Below are positions 38,226 through 49,652 of a DNA stretch of 64,000 nt, one piece after another. A model generated the notes under the pieces. The model was not told the DNA's origin. It made no database searches and was given only the letters and a program-made list of their open reading frames with translations. The DNA comes from Paragordius varius (lineage: Eukaryota; Nematomorpha). Within the stretch, counting starts at the first letter, position 1. Each line of letters starts with the position of its first letter. Location of the stretch: contig OZ176051.1 of NCBI GenBank assembly GCA_964247055.1, positions 6,138,001 to 6,202,000 on the forward strand. The letters run 5' to 3'. A program made the translations under genes and the position numbers.

Positions 38226-39692
38226 ATGTTTATTGATTCTCACACATTGTGTGCGAACGAAAACGATTTAATTTTGAATCCACATAAGGCATTCCACTTG
38301 ACACCTATTCATAATTTCGTAAAGGAATTGAAGTTGAAGAATTATGCAAATTTTAATATTCAAAGATTAAATGATGCTAAAATCAGAGCTGATAGTCATT
38401 TGCATCCATTGAAGATAAACCCATTGATTGCTAAAACATTAAGGCTGAGTGATTACACGAATATAATTGCCCATCAAATAATAAAAGAGGTATACAAGAC
38501 TGAGTTGCATCCATTGGACATAAATCCAGTAATCAGTAAAACACTAAGGCTAAGGGAATTCGCAAATCTCATTATAAATCATATTATTAAAGATGTCAAC
38601 AAAGCTGAAAGTCATTTGCACCCATCGCAGATAAACCCAGTAATCGCTAAAACATTAAGGCTGAGTGATTATACAAATATTATTACAAATCAAATAATAA
38701 AAGAAGTATACAAGGCTGATAGCTATTCGCCATCGGAGATAAACCCAGTGATTGCGAAAATATTAAGGCTGAGAAATTTTACAAACATCATTGCAAATCA
38801 AATAATCAAAGAGATCAACCGGGGTGATAGTCATTGGCATCCATCGGACATAAACCCAGTCATCGCTAAAATATTAAGGCTGAGGGATTTTACGAACAAC
38901 ATGGCAGATCAAATAGTAAATGAGGTCAAACTCAAAGCTTATAATCATTTGCATCCGTCGGATCTAAACCCAGTGATTGCTAAAACATTAAGGCTCAGTG
39001 ATTTTACAAATATGATTGCAAGTCAAATCATAAAAGTGGTCGATAAGGGTGATGGTAATCACCCATCGGATCTAAACGTGGTGATTGCTCAAACATTAAA
39101 GCTGAGGGATTTTACAAATAACATTGCAAATGAAATAATAAAAGAGGTCAACAAGGCTGATAGTTCTTTACATCCCAAGGAGATAAACCCAGTGATTGTT
39201 AAGATATTAAGGCTGAGGGAATTTACAAATATCATTGCAAAACAAATAATAAAAGAGGTCAACAAGGCTGATAACTATTTGCATCCATCGGATATAAACC
39301 CAGTGATTGCAAAAACATTAAAAAAGGTTTATACAAATACTAAAGCAAATCACTTTAAAGAATCTATAATTATGGATCATTCGCATAATCAAACACAAAA
39401 AAGTTTTGATAAAAAATTAATTATATCTAAACCGGAGAATTCCGATTATAATAGTAACAAAAGCCTAACTCTCTCCAATACTGCAAAATCAAGAAAAAAA
39501 GTAAGATGGATAGATGAAATTAAACCAAATGAAAGTGAAATGGACAATAACGATAATCCATCACAACTTTACAATTCTTTCCAAACGAAAGTTTTTCCAA
39601 ATTGCGAAAACCAATATAAGACTGTAGATGGATGTGGGTTGAGACATAAATATGAGTTAAAGGCGGAATCGCGGAAAACGGACATCTGGTAA
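38226..39692 (+). CDS. 488-codon protein of about 37-residue tandem repeats
   Basis: The frame opens with ATG after an AT-rich leader and runs 488 codons. Residues 64-356 are eight tandem units of 35-38 residues with consensus INPVIAKTLRLSDYTNIIA followed by NQIIKEVNKADSHLHPSD. A degenerate unit precedes them (about 30-63) and a truncated one follows (357-379). Each unit suggests two short helices split by the LHPSD turn, so the fold is probably a helical solenoid; this is inference. The tail (380-488) is polar and contains KKVRW at 424-428, which fits the RVxF docking pattern for protein phosphatase 1, a weak motif. There is no signal peptide or membrane segment. I recognise no family. Compared with the left copy, two bases are missing near codon 482, giving the early end DIW. 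The gene may therefore itself be slightly truncated. Confidence 0.75.
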   Translation: MFIDSHTLCANENDLILNPHKAFHLTPIHNFVKELKLKNYANFNIQRLNDAKIRADSHLHPLKINPLIAKTLRLSDYTNIIAHQIIKEVYKTELHPLDINPVISKTLRLREFANLIINHIIKDVNKAESHLHPSQINPVIAKTLRLSDYTNIITNQIIKEVYKADSYSPSEINPVIAKILRLRNFTNIIANQIIKEINRGDSHWHPSDINPVIAKILRLRDFTNNMADQIVNEVKLKAYNHLHPSDLNPVIAKTLRLSDFTNMIASQIIKVVDKGDGNHPSDLNVVIAQTLKLRDFTNNIANEIIKEVNKADSSLHPKEINPVIVKILRLREFTNIIAKQIIKEVNKADNYLHPSDINPVIAKTLKKVYTNTKANHFKESIIMDHSHNQTQKSFDKKLIISKPENSDYNSNKSLTLSNTAKSRKKVRWIDEIKPNESEMDNNDNPSQLYNSFQTKVFPNCENQYKTVDGCGLRHKYELKAESRKTDIW

Positions 39693-39807
39693 TATATAAT
39701 ATTTCGATTGTATCATGCTTTAATAAATTCATTAGCATACATTTTATTAGTGCTTATCGGGGACATTTTTCAGGTTCAATCATATTAATTATAAATTGGT
39801 TATTTAG

Positions 39808-40106
39808 GAAATCAAATGATTTCTCAAACATCAGCTGGAGAGTACAGAGTGATGACACAACTTGTTGAAATAGCAGATTTAGCAGATCGATCGGTGCAAT
39901 CGCTTGATTATTCCACCGAAACTAACAAGTATATTTTAGTTTATTTTGTAAGAAAATTCTCTTTTTACAAAAATTTAAATAGTTTTTTTTTTGTTATTTA
40001 TTTTAGAAGACGGCTAGCTCCAAGTATTTCCTCCGTTCACGGCAAGGGTAATAGCGTAAACAATACAACATCACAGGCACTCTGCGTAACAGTCAACGCT
40101 CGTTAA
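39808..40106 (+). CDS. Putative downstream exons of the repeat-protein gene
   Basis: After an acceptor (TTATTTAG, ending 39807) the frame reads MISQTSAGEYRVMTQLVE and IADLADRSVQSLDYSTETN. A GTATAT...TTATTTTAG intron of about 100 bases (near 39930-40005) follows, then RRLAPSISSVHGKGNSVNN. It would join the upstream exon in phase 1, a phase preserved in the left copy but lost in the right copy by the two-base change. About 13 bases present in the left copy, covering LKSI, are missing here. Splicing needs transcript evidence. Confidence 0.4.
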
Positions 40107-40109
40107 ACA

Positions 40110-42035
40110 AACGCAATTATTCGAATGAAAAAATATGGATATAAGGAAAAAGCATCAAATTGAAAATGAGAGTTAAATCATAAATTCTTACAAAAATCAA
40201 AGAAACTTAAACATTGATATTGAAGCAAACTTTTATTTAAATTTAAGGAACGATAATAATGAATATTCCAATCAATTATGGATCTAAATTATAAAAGAAA
40301 TCAATAACTTGATTGTTCATCCGCTTATAGACAAAATAAAATATCCCACTATGATGAACCTTAAAGATGATAGGAACAATGAAAAAAATGATAATCAATT
40401 TGGTTTTGGTAGTGACGGTGTACTTATTAATATGTCAGGCTCGTGACGCTCTAAAGAAATGGTGATTGAAAGTGTATTAGATATTGAAAAAATAAAAATA
40501 AATAATAAAAATATATTGTATTTGTGAAGCTCTCTTTGAAGGCAATTTTTTTAAATAGAGATTGAATTTTGCGTTTTTCGTTATATTCTGCCTGACCCGT
40601 TGATTGCCATATCCAAGTAAATAATGTTTTTTAAGCAAATTAGTTTTGAATATATGGCATTTGTCGTATTTTAATTATTGTAATTAGACTTACAATTCCA
40701 TACAATACTTTTTGTTTATTTTTTCATGACGGATCATGTTCTAGAATATTGCTGTAAATGTTATATCAATCCAAAACATAAGTTATCGATAGATCTTGTT
40801 AACCGCAAAATAAAAAAAATCTTTGTATCTGGATCTAGTTTTATTTTGGTCTCTTTCTATTAAAGAGTTTTTAAAATAACAATTTTTTAATTATAACATT
40901 ATCAAATCAACAATTGTAAAATAAAATTAGTAATAAATACTTTAACATTTTTAGCGTAAAATATAAAAATGGCACAAACCTGTGGTATCCTATTATACCT
41001 TTCATTAGCCGTGAGATTCCAATATATAGTCACGGTTTTTTCCCAAAAATTTATTTCAATAATAAATAGATTGAAAAACTACGTAAATAATAATGCCTGT
41101 GCTTCTCTTCAAGTGTTTTAGGAAGATAATCTGAAAATAATTGATGGACGAGAGAAAAATGTTACCATATTATCTATTTTTGAAAAGTCATTCTTAAACG
41201 ACAAATTTTAAAAATATGATGTTTATTAGATATGGTAAACCATAAATTATCATATAATTAAGCATACAATTTAACCAATAATTTTGTTAAAAAATCAAAA
41301 TATTGTGGATCACTTATTTTAGCAAATTAGTAAAAATTTGCTTTTTTAAAGTTAATGTATCTTCTATAATATCATATACTGTATATATTTTTGCCGAAAG
41401 ACGTGTCATAACGCTGTAAATATTCTCTAGAACCACACTTAAGAAGCATTAGCGCGGCCGTGTTCTGAAACATATAAGAGCGTAACAGCGTAATAGGACG
41501 GCAAAGGACTTCCTTTATGGATAGCGTAGAGTGTCACGTTTTTTTCAGGGCACTTAGATTCCATACTCGTTCCGCACAACAGTGACAATATAAAAAATTA
41601 AAATATTTTTGCTGAAATCACCATTTTTGAACATCGTTAATAGTATAAAATAACAATTTTAATCTCTTTTGTCGATTATAGGTCCCGTATAAGCAATTTA
41701 GATTGCTAGTTTATATTGCCAAATAGTATATGCGACAAACAGCATCAATATTGATTAACTAAATGCGGAAAAGGCAAAATAAGTATATGCCAAAATATTT
41801 TTCTTTTCATGATCTGCTATCTGGCAATAATTAATGAAAAACCAGCAATGTATAACACATACTATATCTTGTCATATAAAGTTTCCTTTCTATTCGCTAA
41901 GCAATTTACTTATATATTATATGTATCCAAAAATATTTGGATGAAAAGGATATATTATATTTTTGAAAAAGTATCAAAATTCACATGGTGCTTTCGTTGA
42001 GGTTTTCATTTATCACTAGAACAATATTAATTAGA
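40110..42035. other. Right duplicate, non-coding part
   Basis: This AT-rich sequence is homologous to 31700-34030 minus the insertions found there. No frame is conserved with the left copy. Confidence 0.4.
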
Positions 42036-44058
42036 TCTTACTATATATTTATAAAAATGTAAAGTGATGGCTTTGTGATTTGTTTCCGGAAAACCGGTAG
42101 ACCCATTCAAATCCAAATATCGAAATAACATAATCATAAATGAATCCCCCGACAATAACTTCGGTCCCCAGTTCGGGCCTACCCCGTGTAAAAAACGGTT
42201 TTTTTCAAAAAAAACATGCCTACAAAAATTGTGTCTTTGAGACAGATTTCCGGAAAACATGTTGGACCATTCACCATTCGATTTCAAATATGTTTTTTTA
42301 CTTTTTTCGATTGCGCCGAACATAGACAGCTCACCTCTTTAATTTAGGGCCTCTATTTACCCTCTCCGCCCGTAAAATGCCATTTTTTTAAAAATTAAAG
42401 TCCACAAAAATAATTTTTTGAATCTATTTTTCGCCCAAAGTATAAGACCCTAAATTTTATTAGGATTCCAGGTAATCCCTGTTAAAAGGAAAAAATTTTA
42501 ATCAAGCTCTTTGATGATAGCTGCTGGGTAAAGAGATACTCGCTAAAAACTGACCCGTCATATCAAAAGGAGTGCCTTTGGGGCTAAATTTCAGAAAACC
42601 TATCAGGCCATATGAGTTCAATAGATGCTTAAAATTTTAGCCGTAACAAAAATTTAGGTCATTCGGTTTTTTACAATTAGCCGTTAATTAGGCCCACGCC
42701 CTGAAAAGCGCAGAATAATTTTTTATTTTTAAGGCAATTTTCCCAGAAACTAATGAGAGTACATGGAATCAATCATAATTTTAGATATTCCGTAAAAAGG
42801 CAAAAATTTTAATCAAGCGATTTTTTTGTATCAGCCTCACCTGCCCGCCCTAAAACTGCTCCACCATAGCAAACTTGGTTGTTTGGGAGTTAATATTCAG
42901 AAAGCTTGTCGGGCCATATAAGTTTTATAAGAGTTTGTAATATGACCCGTAAAACGGCAAAATTAAGTAGAGCTGTTTTATTAAATTATTCCTTTAAGCC
43001 CTTCTGAAAAATGCGCCACCATAGAATGAGTTTTTGGCTTAAGGCAATTTTTCCAAAATCAGAGCATATGAAAATAATCATGATTCCAGGTTTTAGCCGT
43101 ATTAAGGCAAAAATTTTAATTGAGCGTTTTGTTTCGCCCCGGGTTAGGGGACACGTGTAAAACTGCCTCACCATATTGATACAGAATGCCTTTGGAGCCG
43201 AATTTCAGAAAACCCATGAGACTGATGGGAATATATGGAATTCAAGATAATTCCAGAAAGGCAAAATTTTTGCCCAACGCTTTCTAATGCTTGTCCTTGG
43301 GTAAGGAGCTATCGCCAAAAGCTGCCCCACTATATACAAATAGCGTGGTTTTGAAGCTAATTTACATAAAATTTATGAAGACATATGAGCTCTTGAAATA
43401 CCTTCAACTTAAAAATTAAGGTCAGTGTTCTTTATAAGCCGTTAATTTGGAACCCTATGTCCTGAAAATACGCCATCATATAAAGTGTTGAGTTATTATT
43501 ACAAATAACCCATGAGACGATAGTATTAAAGATGATTCCAAATATTGCCCTATAAAGGCAAATATAACTCAGCGCATTTTCCATATAGGTCTATGGGTAG
43601 GGGTCTACCGGTTTAAAACTGAGACGCCATGCAAAAATGGCGTACTTTTGGAGTTATTTTTAAAAAATTTAAGAAGCCATACCAATTAAACACATTTCTG
43701 GGGAATTGGTATAATATCATTCTTTCCTTTAAAAAGATACCACAAATAGTTTATTTTTTATATCCATTAATCCCAGCTGTGAACACAATTTCAAAATAAC
43801 ACTTTTAACCATGATTTCGAAAAATAAAAATCTTAAATAAATTTAATAATAGTTGAATATTAACTTTAATAAGGGACATGGTCGATTTCGAGTCAATATT
43901 TGAGCCTATGCAAAATTCCGTAAAAGAATAATATTTAAAGACATTCTTTTTATTGAATATGTTTTTATTATTTTTTGTCTCCATTACCTCTATTTATTGC
44001 AAATGATTAACAATAATTATCGGTGAGACTGCGTCACAGCGAAGCGTGACGGAGCTAG
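42036..44058 (+). mobile_element. Non-autonomous Helitron H1
   Basis: The 5' end follows an A and reads TCTTACTATATATTTATAAA. The 3' end is CTAG at 44055-44058 followed by T, preceded by the hairpin CGTCACAGCGAAGCGTGACG. Insertion between A and T with TC...CTAG ends is the Helitron rule. The body is built of diverged tandem units of about 310 bp containing GCCTTTTTACGG and CATATGGCCTGA-like blocks. The left segmental duplicate near 34022-34050 lacks the element, giving an approximate empty site. No Rep or helicase is encoded. Confidence 0.82.
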
Positions 44059-44319
44059 TATACAATAAAACTCTTCTTTACATATGCAATATATGTAGGA
44101 ATATATGCGGTTCCATTTCTTAACTTGTAAGAAATTTATTATCCCAAAAATATAATTTAAATTTGTTTTTTACAGGTGTAAAGAACTTGTTTTAACGATT
44201 TTTTTCTTTCTGATGTTAAAAATAATGTCACATTGGTAGATTAAAATCAAGATTTGTCCTAATTACTAAAAATCATAATGATATTATTTATGAGCATATT
44301 CATTTCTATTAAATAAAAT

Positions 44320-44583
44320 TTAACATGATATAATTTTTGTAATTATTGTCATTGTTAAAGGTCCCATGTCTAGTGAGTGAATCAACAGTTGATCTATAAT
44401 ACGAAAATCCAAGGCAGGACATCGAATATACTCTAATACTGCATTGTTGTACCAGACATTTATCGTTTTATTACTGTTGACAATCATCCATAAATGAACA
44501 TAATTTTTGGTTTGAGTTAAACTGAACTAAAAATATAATATATATATATATATATATATATAAATATATATATTTTGACTCAG

Positions 44584-44615
<32 letters not shown>

Positions 44616-47600
44616 AATATTAAATGCGCTTTGCTATGGGGGTTTATAAGTTTTTAAAGCGAACTAATAAGCACGGTTAAGCCTGAATAATAAATTGTTC
44701 TGCATTCAAGACTGATTCAGTATTATGGACTATAAATGTTTGCATAACCTCTTTTTATTATAAAGGTCAAAAACTCAAGGAGCACACAGCTTGTCTAAAA
44801 TTATCCAAGTAATATTGATTAGCGGGAATTCGATACATGAAATATATGTTTCTGTTTAGTTATATTGACTTAGTTACGGATTAATATTGTCCAAAATATG
44901 TTTGCTATATTTTAATATTACATTATTTAAAAGGTTTAAATTTCCCAATGATATTTAATATAACATAAATATTAAATATACTATGGATGTTGATTCTGGA
45001 TGAATAGTGAGTCGAGTTTTGTTGACACAATCAATCATTGAAAATTGGCAGCTTCTCATCAATCTTTTTGTCACAATAAACTGAATAAGTCAAATATGCA
45101 TATAACTTTATGCTTTTATATAAAACATCCATGGTAAGAACAACTTTTTATTCTGAATTTATTCAATAAGAATTAATTTTATAGGGTGTGTTTTTAAAAA
45201 ATATTGGTTAATTGAGCTATAGGACGGGCTTTTTTCACAAAATAAAAAACAATAAAAGTTAACCACAATTTTGTAAATAATAATATATTTTGTATAAGTG
45301 TATTAACAAAATTTTATATAATTATTGAGGAAAGTACTAAAAAATAATAAATTTTTATAAACATAGTAGGCCGGTAAAATTTATGAATAAATCAATTTTT
45401 AGCACATTAAGCGGTTTTTACCCCATTAGCTGGTATTACAACATATATAATGTATATATAACATTTACAATTCAAATTCACCCTTATAAAATTCAAATTT
45501 ACCGTAAAAATAAATCATGTGTTAATCTAATATAACTCATCATTAATACTTGGATACAACACATTCATTTTAATCCTTCGATTCAAATTGGGGTGGTCAA
45601 ATACCCCGAGTCTGTTTAAAATTGAATTCTTTGAAAAATATGGAAGGAATCACCATGGCAAAATTTTGCACTTATATAACATTAATAAACGGAAATATAT
45701 AAAATTTTTTATTAATAATACTTGATTTTACTTATTTTAAGCTAAAACCGAAATGTAAAAATTTAGTCAACGTGACATGTGAGCAATGTTAAAATTGAAA
45801 AATAATACAAAATAAACCGCTTTTTCTACTATCATTGTTAAATGTAATTTAAATAAAAATAAGCTTTAATTTTACCCTTAAAATTAAATGAAGACGTTAT
45901 TTTGCAAAAATTTTGTAAAATAAAAATGGCGTCGAAGTGGTTTGACATGAAATTTTTTTTCAAAACAAAATTTTATATAGATATTTTGGCATATTTAATT
46001 ATTTTGTTTAGGATAGAAGCATAAATTTAAATTGACCGTTTCCTTCAGCAGTTTTTAAAAAATAATAATTTAAATTTAGTCTGGTGTATTTAAATACCCC
46101 AATTTAAATCAAAGTGTTAAAAAGAAATATATTTTTATGGAATAGTTTATTATTTTTTCAGTATTATATTAATTTTAAACGAAATTCAATTTTTAAAAAT
46201 ATGAAAAATATAGGTAATTTTTAATCTTAAAAAACACAAAATTTATTTTTTGAATTGTTCAAGGGTTAATTCCGTAAATGGTAAATATTATATGGTTTAA
46301 TAGAATTTAAATATATCTACATTACAATATTATTTCATAAATTCACTAGCGTAAATCTCGGACTGCTACGTGTCCTGAGGAAGTCCTTCAGAGTTCTTGG
46401 GGGGTGGGAGCGCTTTTTGAAAAAAGGGATCCACAAGATTATCCATATATTTGGATTATTTCGAAACATCATTTAATAGTTATGATCTCATAGGATTTTC
46501 AAAACGGTGCTTCATAGAATTTTTAAAAATGTGCCTTCATATTAATATTGTTTACTGGTGTGAAATCCCCAAATTGACGGCTAACGGAAAAAGCCGCTAT
46601 ACTATAATTTTTACTTTTGTATGGGTATTATTTAAAACCTTATTTAAACTCGTAGGCTTCTTAAGTTTTTTGAAAATAAGTTCCAAAACACGACAATTAT
46701 AAATACCGTCTCAGTTTTAAACCGGTAGACCCCTACCCATAGACATATATGGAAAAAGCGCTGAGTTAAATTCTTTGCCTTTATATGGCAAATATTTGGA
46801 ATCATCTTTGATACCATCGTCTCATGGGTTATTCGAAAAACCTCAACACTATAAATCGTTATAATGATGATTTTTAGGGCATAAAAGACTCAATTTAACG
46901 GCTAATAAAAAACGCCTGACCTTAATTTTTACTTAGTTACGAGTAATATTTCATAAATGAGCTCATATGGCATAAATATTTTGTAAATTAGGTCTAAAAC
47001 AACGCACTTTCTATATAGGGGGTAGTTTTTGGCGGGTAGCTCCTTGCCCAGGGGCAAGTATTAAAAAAGCGTTCGGCAAAATTTTTGCCTTCATATGGGG
47101 AATATCTGGAATTATCATGGATTCCATATGTTCCTATAAGTTCTTGAAAATATTAAAAATTTGTTTAAGGCAGCGCATTTTTCAGGGCGCAAAACATTAT
47201 TTAGCGACTTATTGAAATGGCCCCCTATACTAAAATATTTGTTTTTCATGGGGTATTAAATTTAGGCCTTTATTGAACTCATTTAGTCTCATAGGTTTGA
47301 AATTTGACTTTAAGCATGCTGTATCGATATGGTGGCGGACTTTTTTCGCGGGTAGCCCCCTAACATGCAAAAAACGCTTGATTTTTTGCATTAATTCGGG
47401 TAATAGCTGGAATCATGATTGATTCCATATGCTCTTATGGAATTTTCGAAAAATTGACTCATAACCAAAAAGTCATTCTAGGGTGGCGCATTTTTCAAGG
47501 CGGTGGCTTAATTAAGGGGTATTTAAATAAAACCGTACTTTTTACAGGTAATATTCCGAAGTAAACTCATATGGCCTGATAAGTTTTCCAAAATTTGCCT

Positions 47601-49652
47601 CCAAAATCAGGCTGTATCAGTATGGTGTCGCAGTTATCGGCGGGTAGCCTCCTACCCAGAGGCCAATATAAAAAAGACGTTCGATAAAAAAATTTGCCTT
47701 TATAGGGAAATACCTGGAATCATCATTGAATCCATATGTTCTAAATAGTTTTTGGAAGAATGGCTTCAAAACTAATAAGAGTTCAATGATAGCCTGATTT
47801 TTAAAGCAAGGGTCTAATTAACGGCTAATTCCGCAAGGCTTAGATTTTTGCTATGGGTAAATTTTAGCTTATTAAACTTATATGGCCTGATAAGTTTCTA
47901 AAAAATAATTCGTAAACAGCATAATTTCGATATGGTATCGCAGTTTTAGGCGGGTGGCTCCTACCTAGAGGCTGATGAAAAAAAACGCTTGATTAAAATG
48001 CCTTTTTACGGCCTGAAATTATGATTGATTCCATATGCTCTCATTAGTTTTTCAAAAAATTGCCTCAAAACCAAAAAGTCATTCTATGGTGGCGCATTTT
48101 TCAGCGCAAGGGCTTAATTAAGGGGCATTTTAATAAAACCGCACGATTTAAATTTTTGCCTTGTTACGTATAATATATTAAGCATCTATTAAACTCATAT
48201 GGTCTGATTGGCTTTTCTGAAATTTAATCCCAACGGCTATATCGTATGACAGGGCAGTTTTTAGCGCTTTTTACCCAGCAGCCAATATAAAAGAAACGCA
48301 CAACTTCAATTTTTGCCTTTTTACGGAGAATACCTGGAATTGATTCCATATGCTCTCATTAGTTTTTGGAAAAATTGCCTCAAAATTAAAAAATCATTCT
48401 ATGGTGGCGCCTTTTTCAGGGCGTGAAAGGTCTAATTAACGGCTAATTTTAAAAGGCCGCACCTAAATTTTTTGTTACAGGTAATATTTTAAGCACCTAT
48501 TGAACTCATATGGCTTGATAGGTTTTCTAAAATTTAGCCCCAAAAGCACGCTATTTTGATATGATGGGCCGTATAAAAAAACGCTGACTAAAACTATTGC
48601 CTTTTAACATTCTCATTGAATTTTTAGAGTCTCATACCGGGGAAAAAAACAGATTTGAAAAATTATTTTTGTGGACTGGTTTTTTTGAAAGAAATGACAT
48701 TTTAGATGAGTAATGGGTAAAAAGAGGGCCTAAATTAAAGAAGCGAGCCGACTATGTTTGACGCAATCGAAAAAAGTAAAAAAATCATATTTGAAATCAA
48801 ATGGTGAATGGTCCAACATATTTTCCCGAAAATTGTCTCAAAGACACGATCTTTGTGGACTTATTTTCAAAAAAACCGTTTTTACGCAGGGTGGCCCGAA
48901 CTGGGGCCTTATTCAAAAAAAGGGCGAAGCTATTCTCGGGGCATTCATTGATTCTATTTATTCGACATTTGGATTTGAATGGGTCTACCGGTTTCCGACT
49001 GATCACAAAGCCAGCATTTACCATTTTTATAAGTATAAAAGATAGATATAGATAGATTATGCAAAACAAATAACTTAAGTTGTACAATGTAGATTTTATA
49101 AAAAAACTTTATTGTCTGTATGATAGGGAATTACTAGTTAATGTTGTTTTAGGAGTAAAATGAATAAATATATTTTATCTAATCTCAAAGCACAAACTCG
49201 CAAACGAATAAAATCAAAGTTTAAGATGAATAAAAAATATGCGCTCAATTCTCTTCTTGATATAATTTAATTATCAATGTGTCTGCAAAAATTTTGACTT
49301 TCAAAATCATTAATTTATTTTAAAAACATAGCTTTTAAATTAACTTTTTAAACTATATTGAGCTTTTAATATTCAAAAATAAGGAAACTCCTTATCAAAG
49401 TATATATTTTTAAATAACTATATCAAACCGTATAAATATAATTTCAATCAAAATATATTTTCATCACATAAATTATATAAATAAATTACTTCATTTAGTG
49501 TTATGTTGATATCCGAATCCGTAAATTTAACCAATTCATAAAGTTTGTTATTGAAAAATTTTATCATTTCCATAGATTGATTATAAATATGGGAGAAGTT
49601 TGCGTGAATATATCCAAAAACACTGTTTCCTTGTCTGATTAATTTTGCTTTT
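44320..49652 (-). CDS. Spliced gene for unrecognised secreted protein (family member 4), 5' partial
   Basis: Three minus-strand exons have agreeing phases: 49652-49490 (enters phase 2, leaves 0), 45080-44982 (0 to 0) and 44526-44320 (0 to stop). The first contains RQGNSVFGYIHANFSHIYN and FTDSDINITLNE, the second RSCQFSMIDCVNKTRL, and the third NVWYNNAVLEYIRCPALDF and LLIHSLDMG. The last exon aligns with the last exon of the gene at 0.4-14.1 kb: both begin FS-x-x-Q and share I-x-CP-x-x-D and T-I-x-x-x-I-x-x-C. Entry and exit phases of the first two equal those of the gene at 55-60 kb. Intron 1 (4.4 kb) contains Helitron H2 and a piggyBac-like MITE. Intron 2 has exon-like patches near 44640-44880 that may be lost exons. 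N-glycosylation sequons are frequent. The start is not seen. Confidence 0.5.
44530..44613. repeat. (TA)n microsatellite
   Basis: Two TA runs are separated by TATTTTGACTCAG. It directly precedes the acceptor of the last exon of the minus-strand gene and may act as its AT-rich branch region. Confidence 0.9.
45543..46120. mobile_element. piggyBac-like MITE, copy 2
   Basis: It has the same layout as 19224-19783: TTAATACTTGGATACAACAC at the left and, read inversely, TTAACACTTTGATTTAAATT at the right, each followed by AATTGGGGT. It is 578 bp and non-coding. It lies in an intron of the minus-strand gene at 44.3-49.7 kb. Confidence 0.68.
46346..49056 (-). mobile_element. Non-autonomous Helitron H2
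   Basis: On the minus strand the 5' end is within a TCTA/GATA microsatellite near 49056 and continues TATAAAAATGG. The 3' end is CTAG followed by T at 46346, after a decayed hairpin. The body has six units of about 310 bp; the block AACTCATATGGCCTGATAAG recurs near 46960, 47275, 47563, 47874, 48191 and 48502. It is homologous to H1 in opposite orientation, so the pair looks like a 7-kb palindrome. The short open frames at its ends are not genes. Confidence 0.8.

Larger units (their letters stand above)
34290..44280. repeat. Tandem segmental duplication, right copy
   Basis: It is the partner of the block starting near 25840. It lacks the three insertions seen there but has its own Helitron at 42036-44058. 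It retains the start codon and N-terminal exon sequence of the tandem-repeat protein gene that the left copy has lost. The junction between copies near 34270-34295 is not marked by any transposon end that I can see. Confidence 0.9.

Noticed and set aside
42036-49056. A single 7-kb foldback transposon
   Set aside because: Each arm has its own Helitron 5' and 3' ends, and the spacer contains family exons, so two separate insertions explain it better.
48758-49087. Three overlapping open frames of 84-96 codons on both strands
   Set aside because: They lie in the 5' end of Helitron H2 and recur in H1 (42027-42323) and H3 (51548-51791) with indels. They are shared element sequence, not genes.
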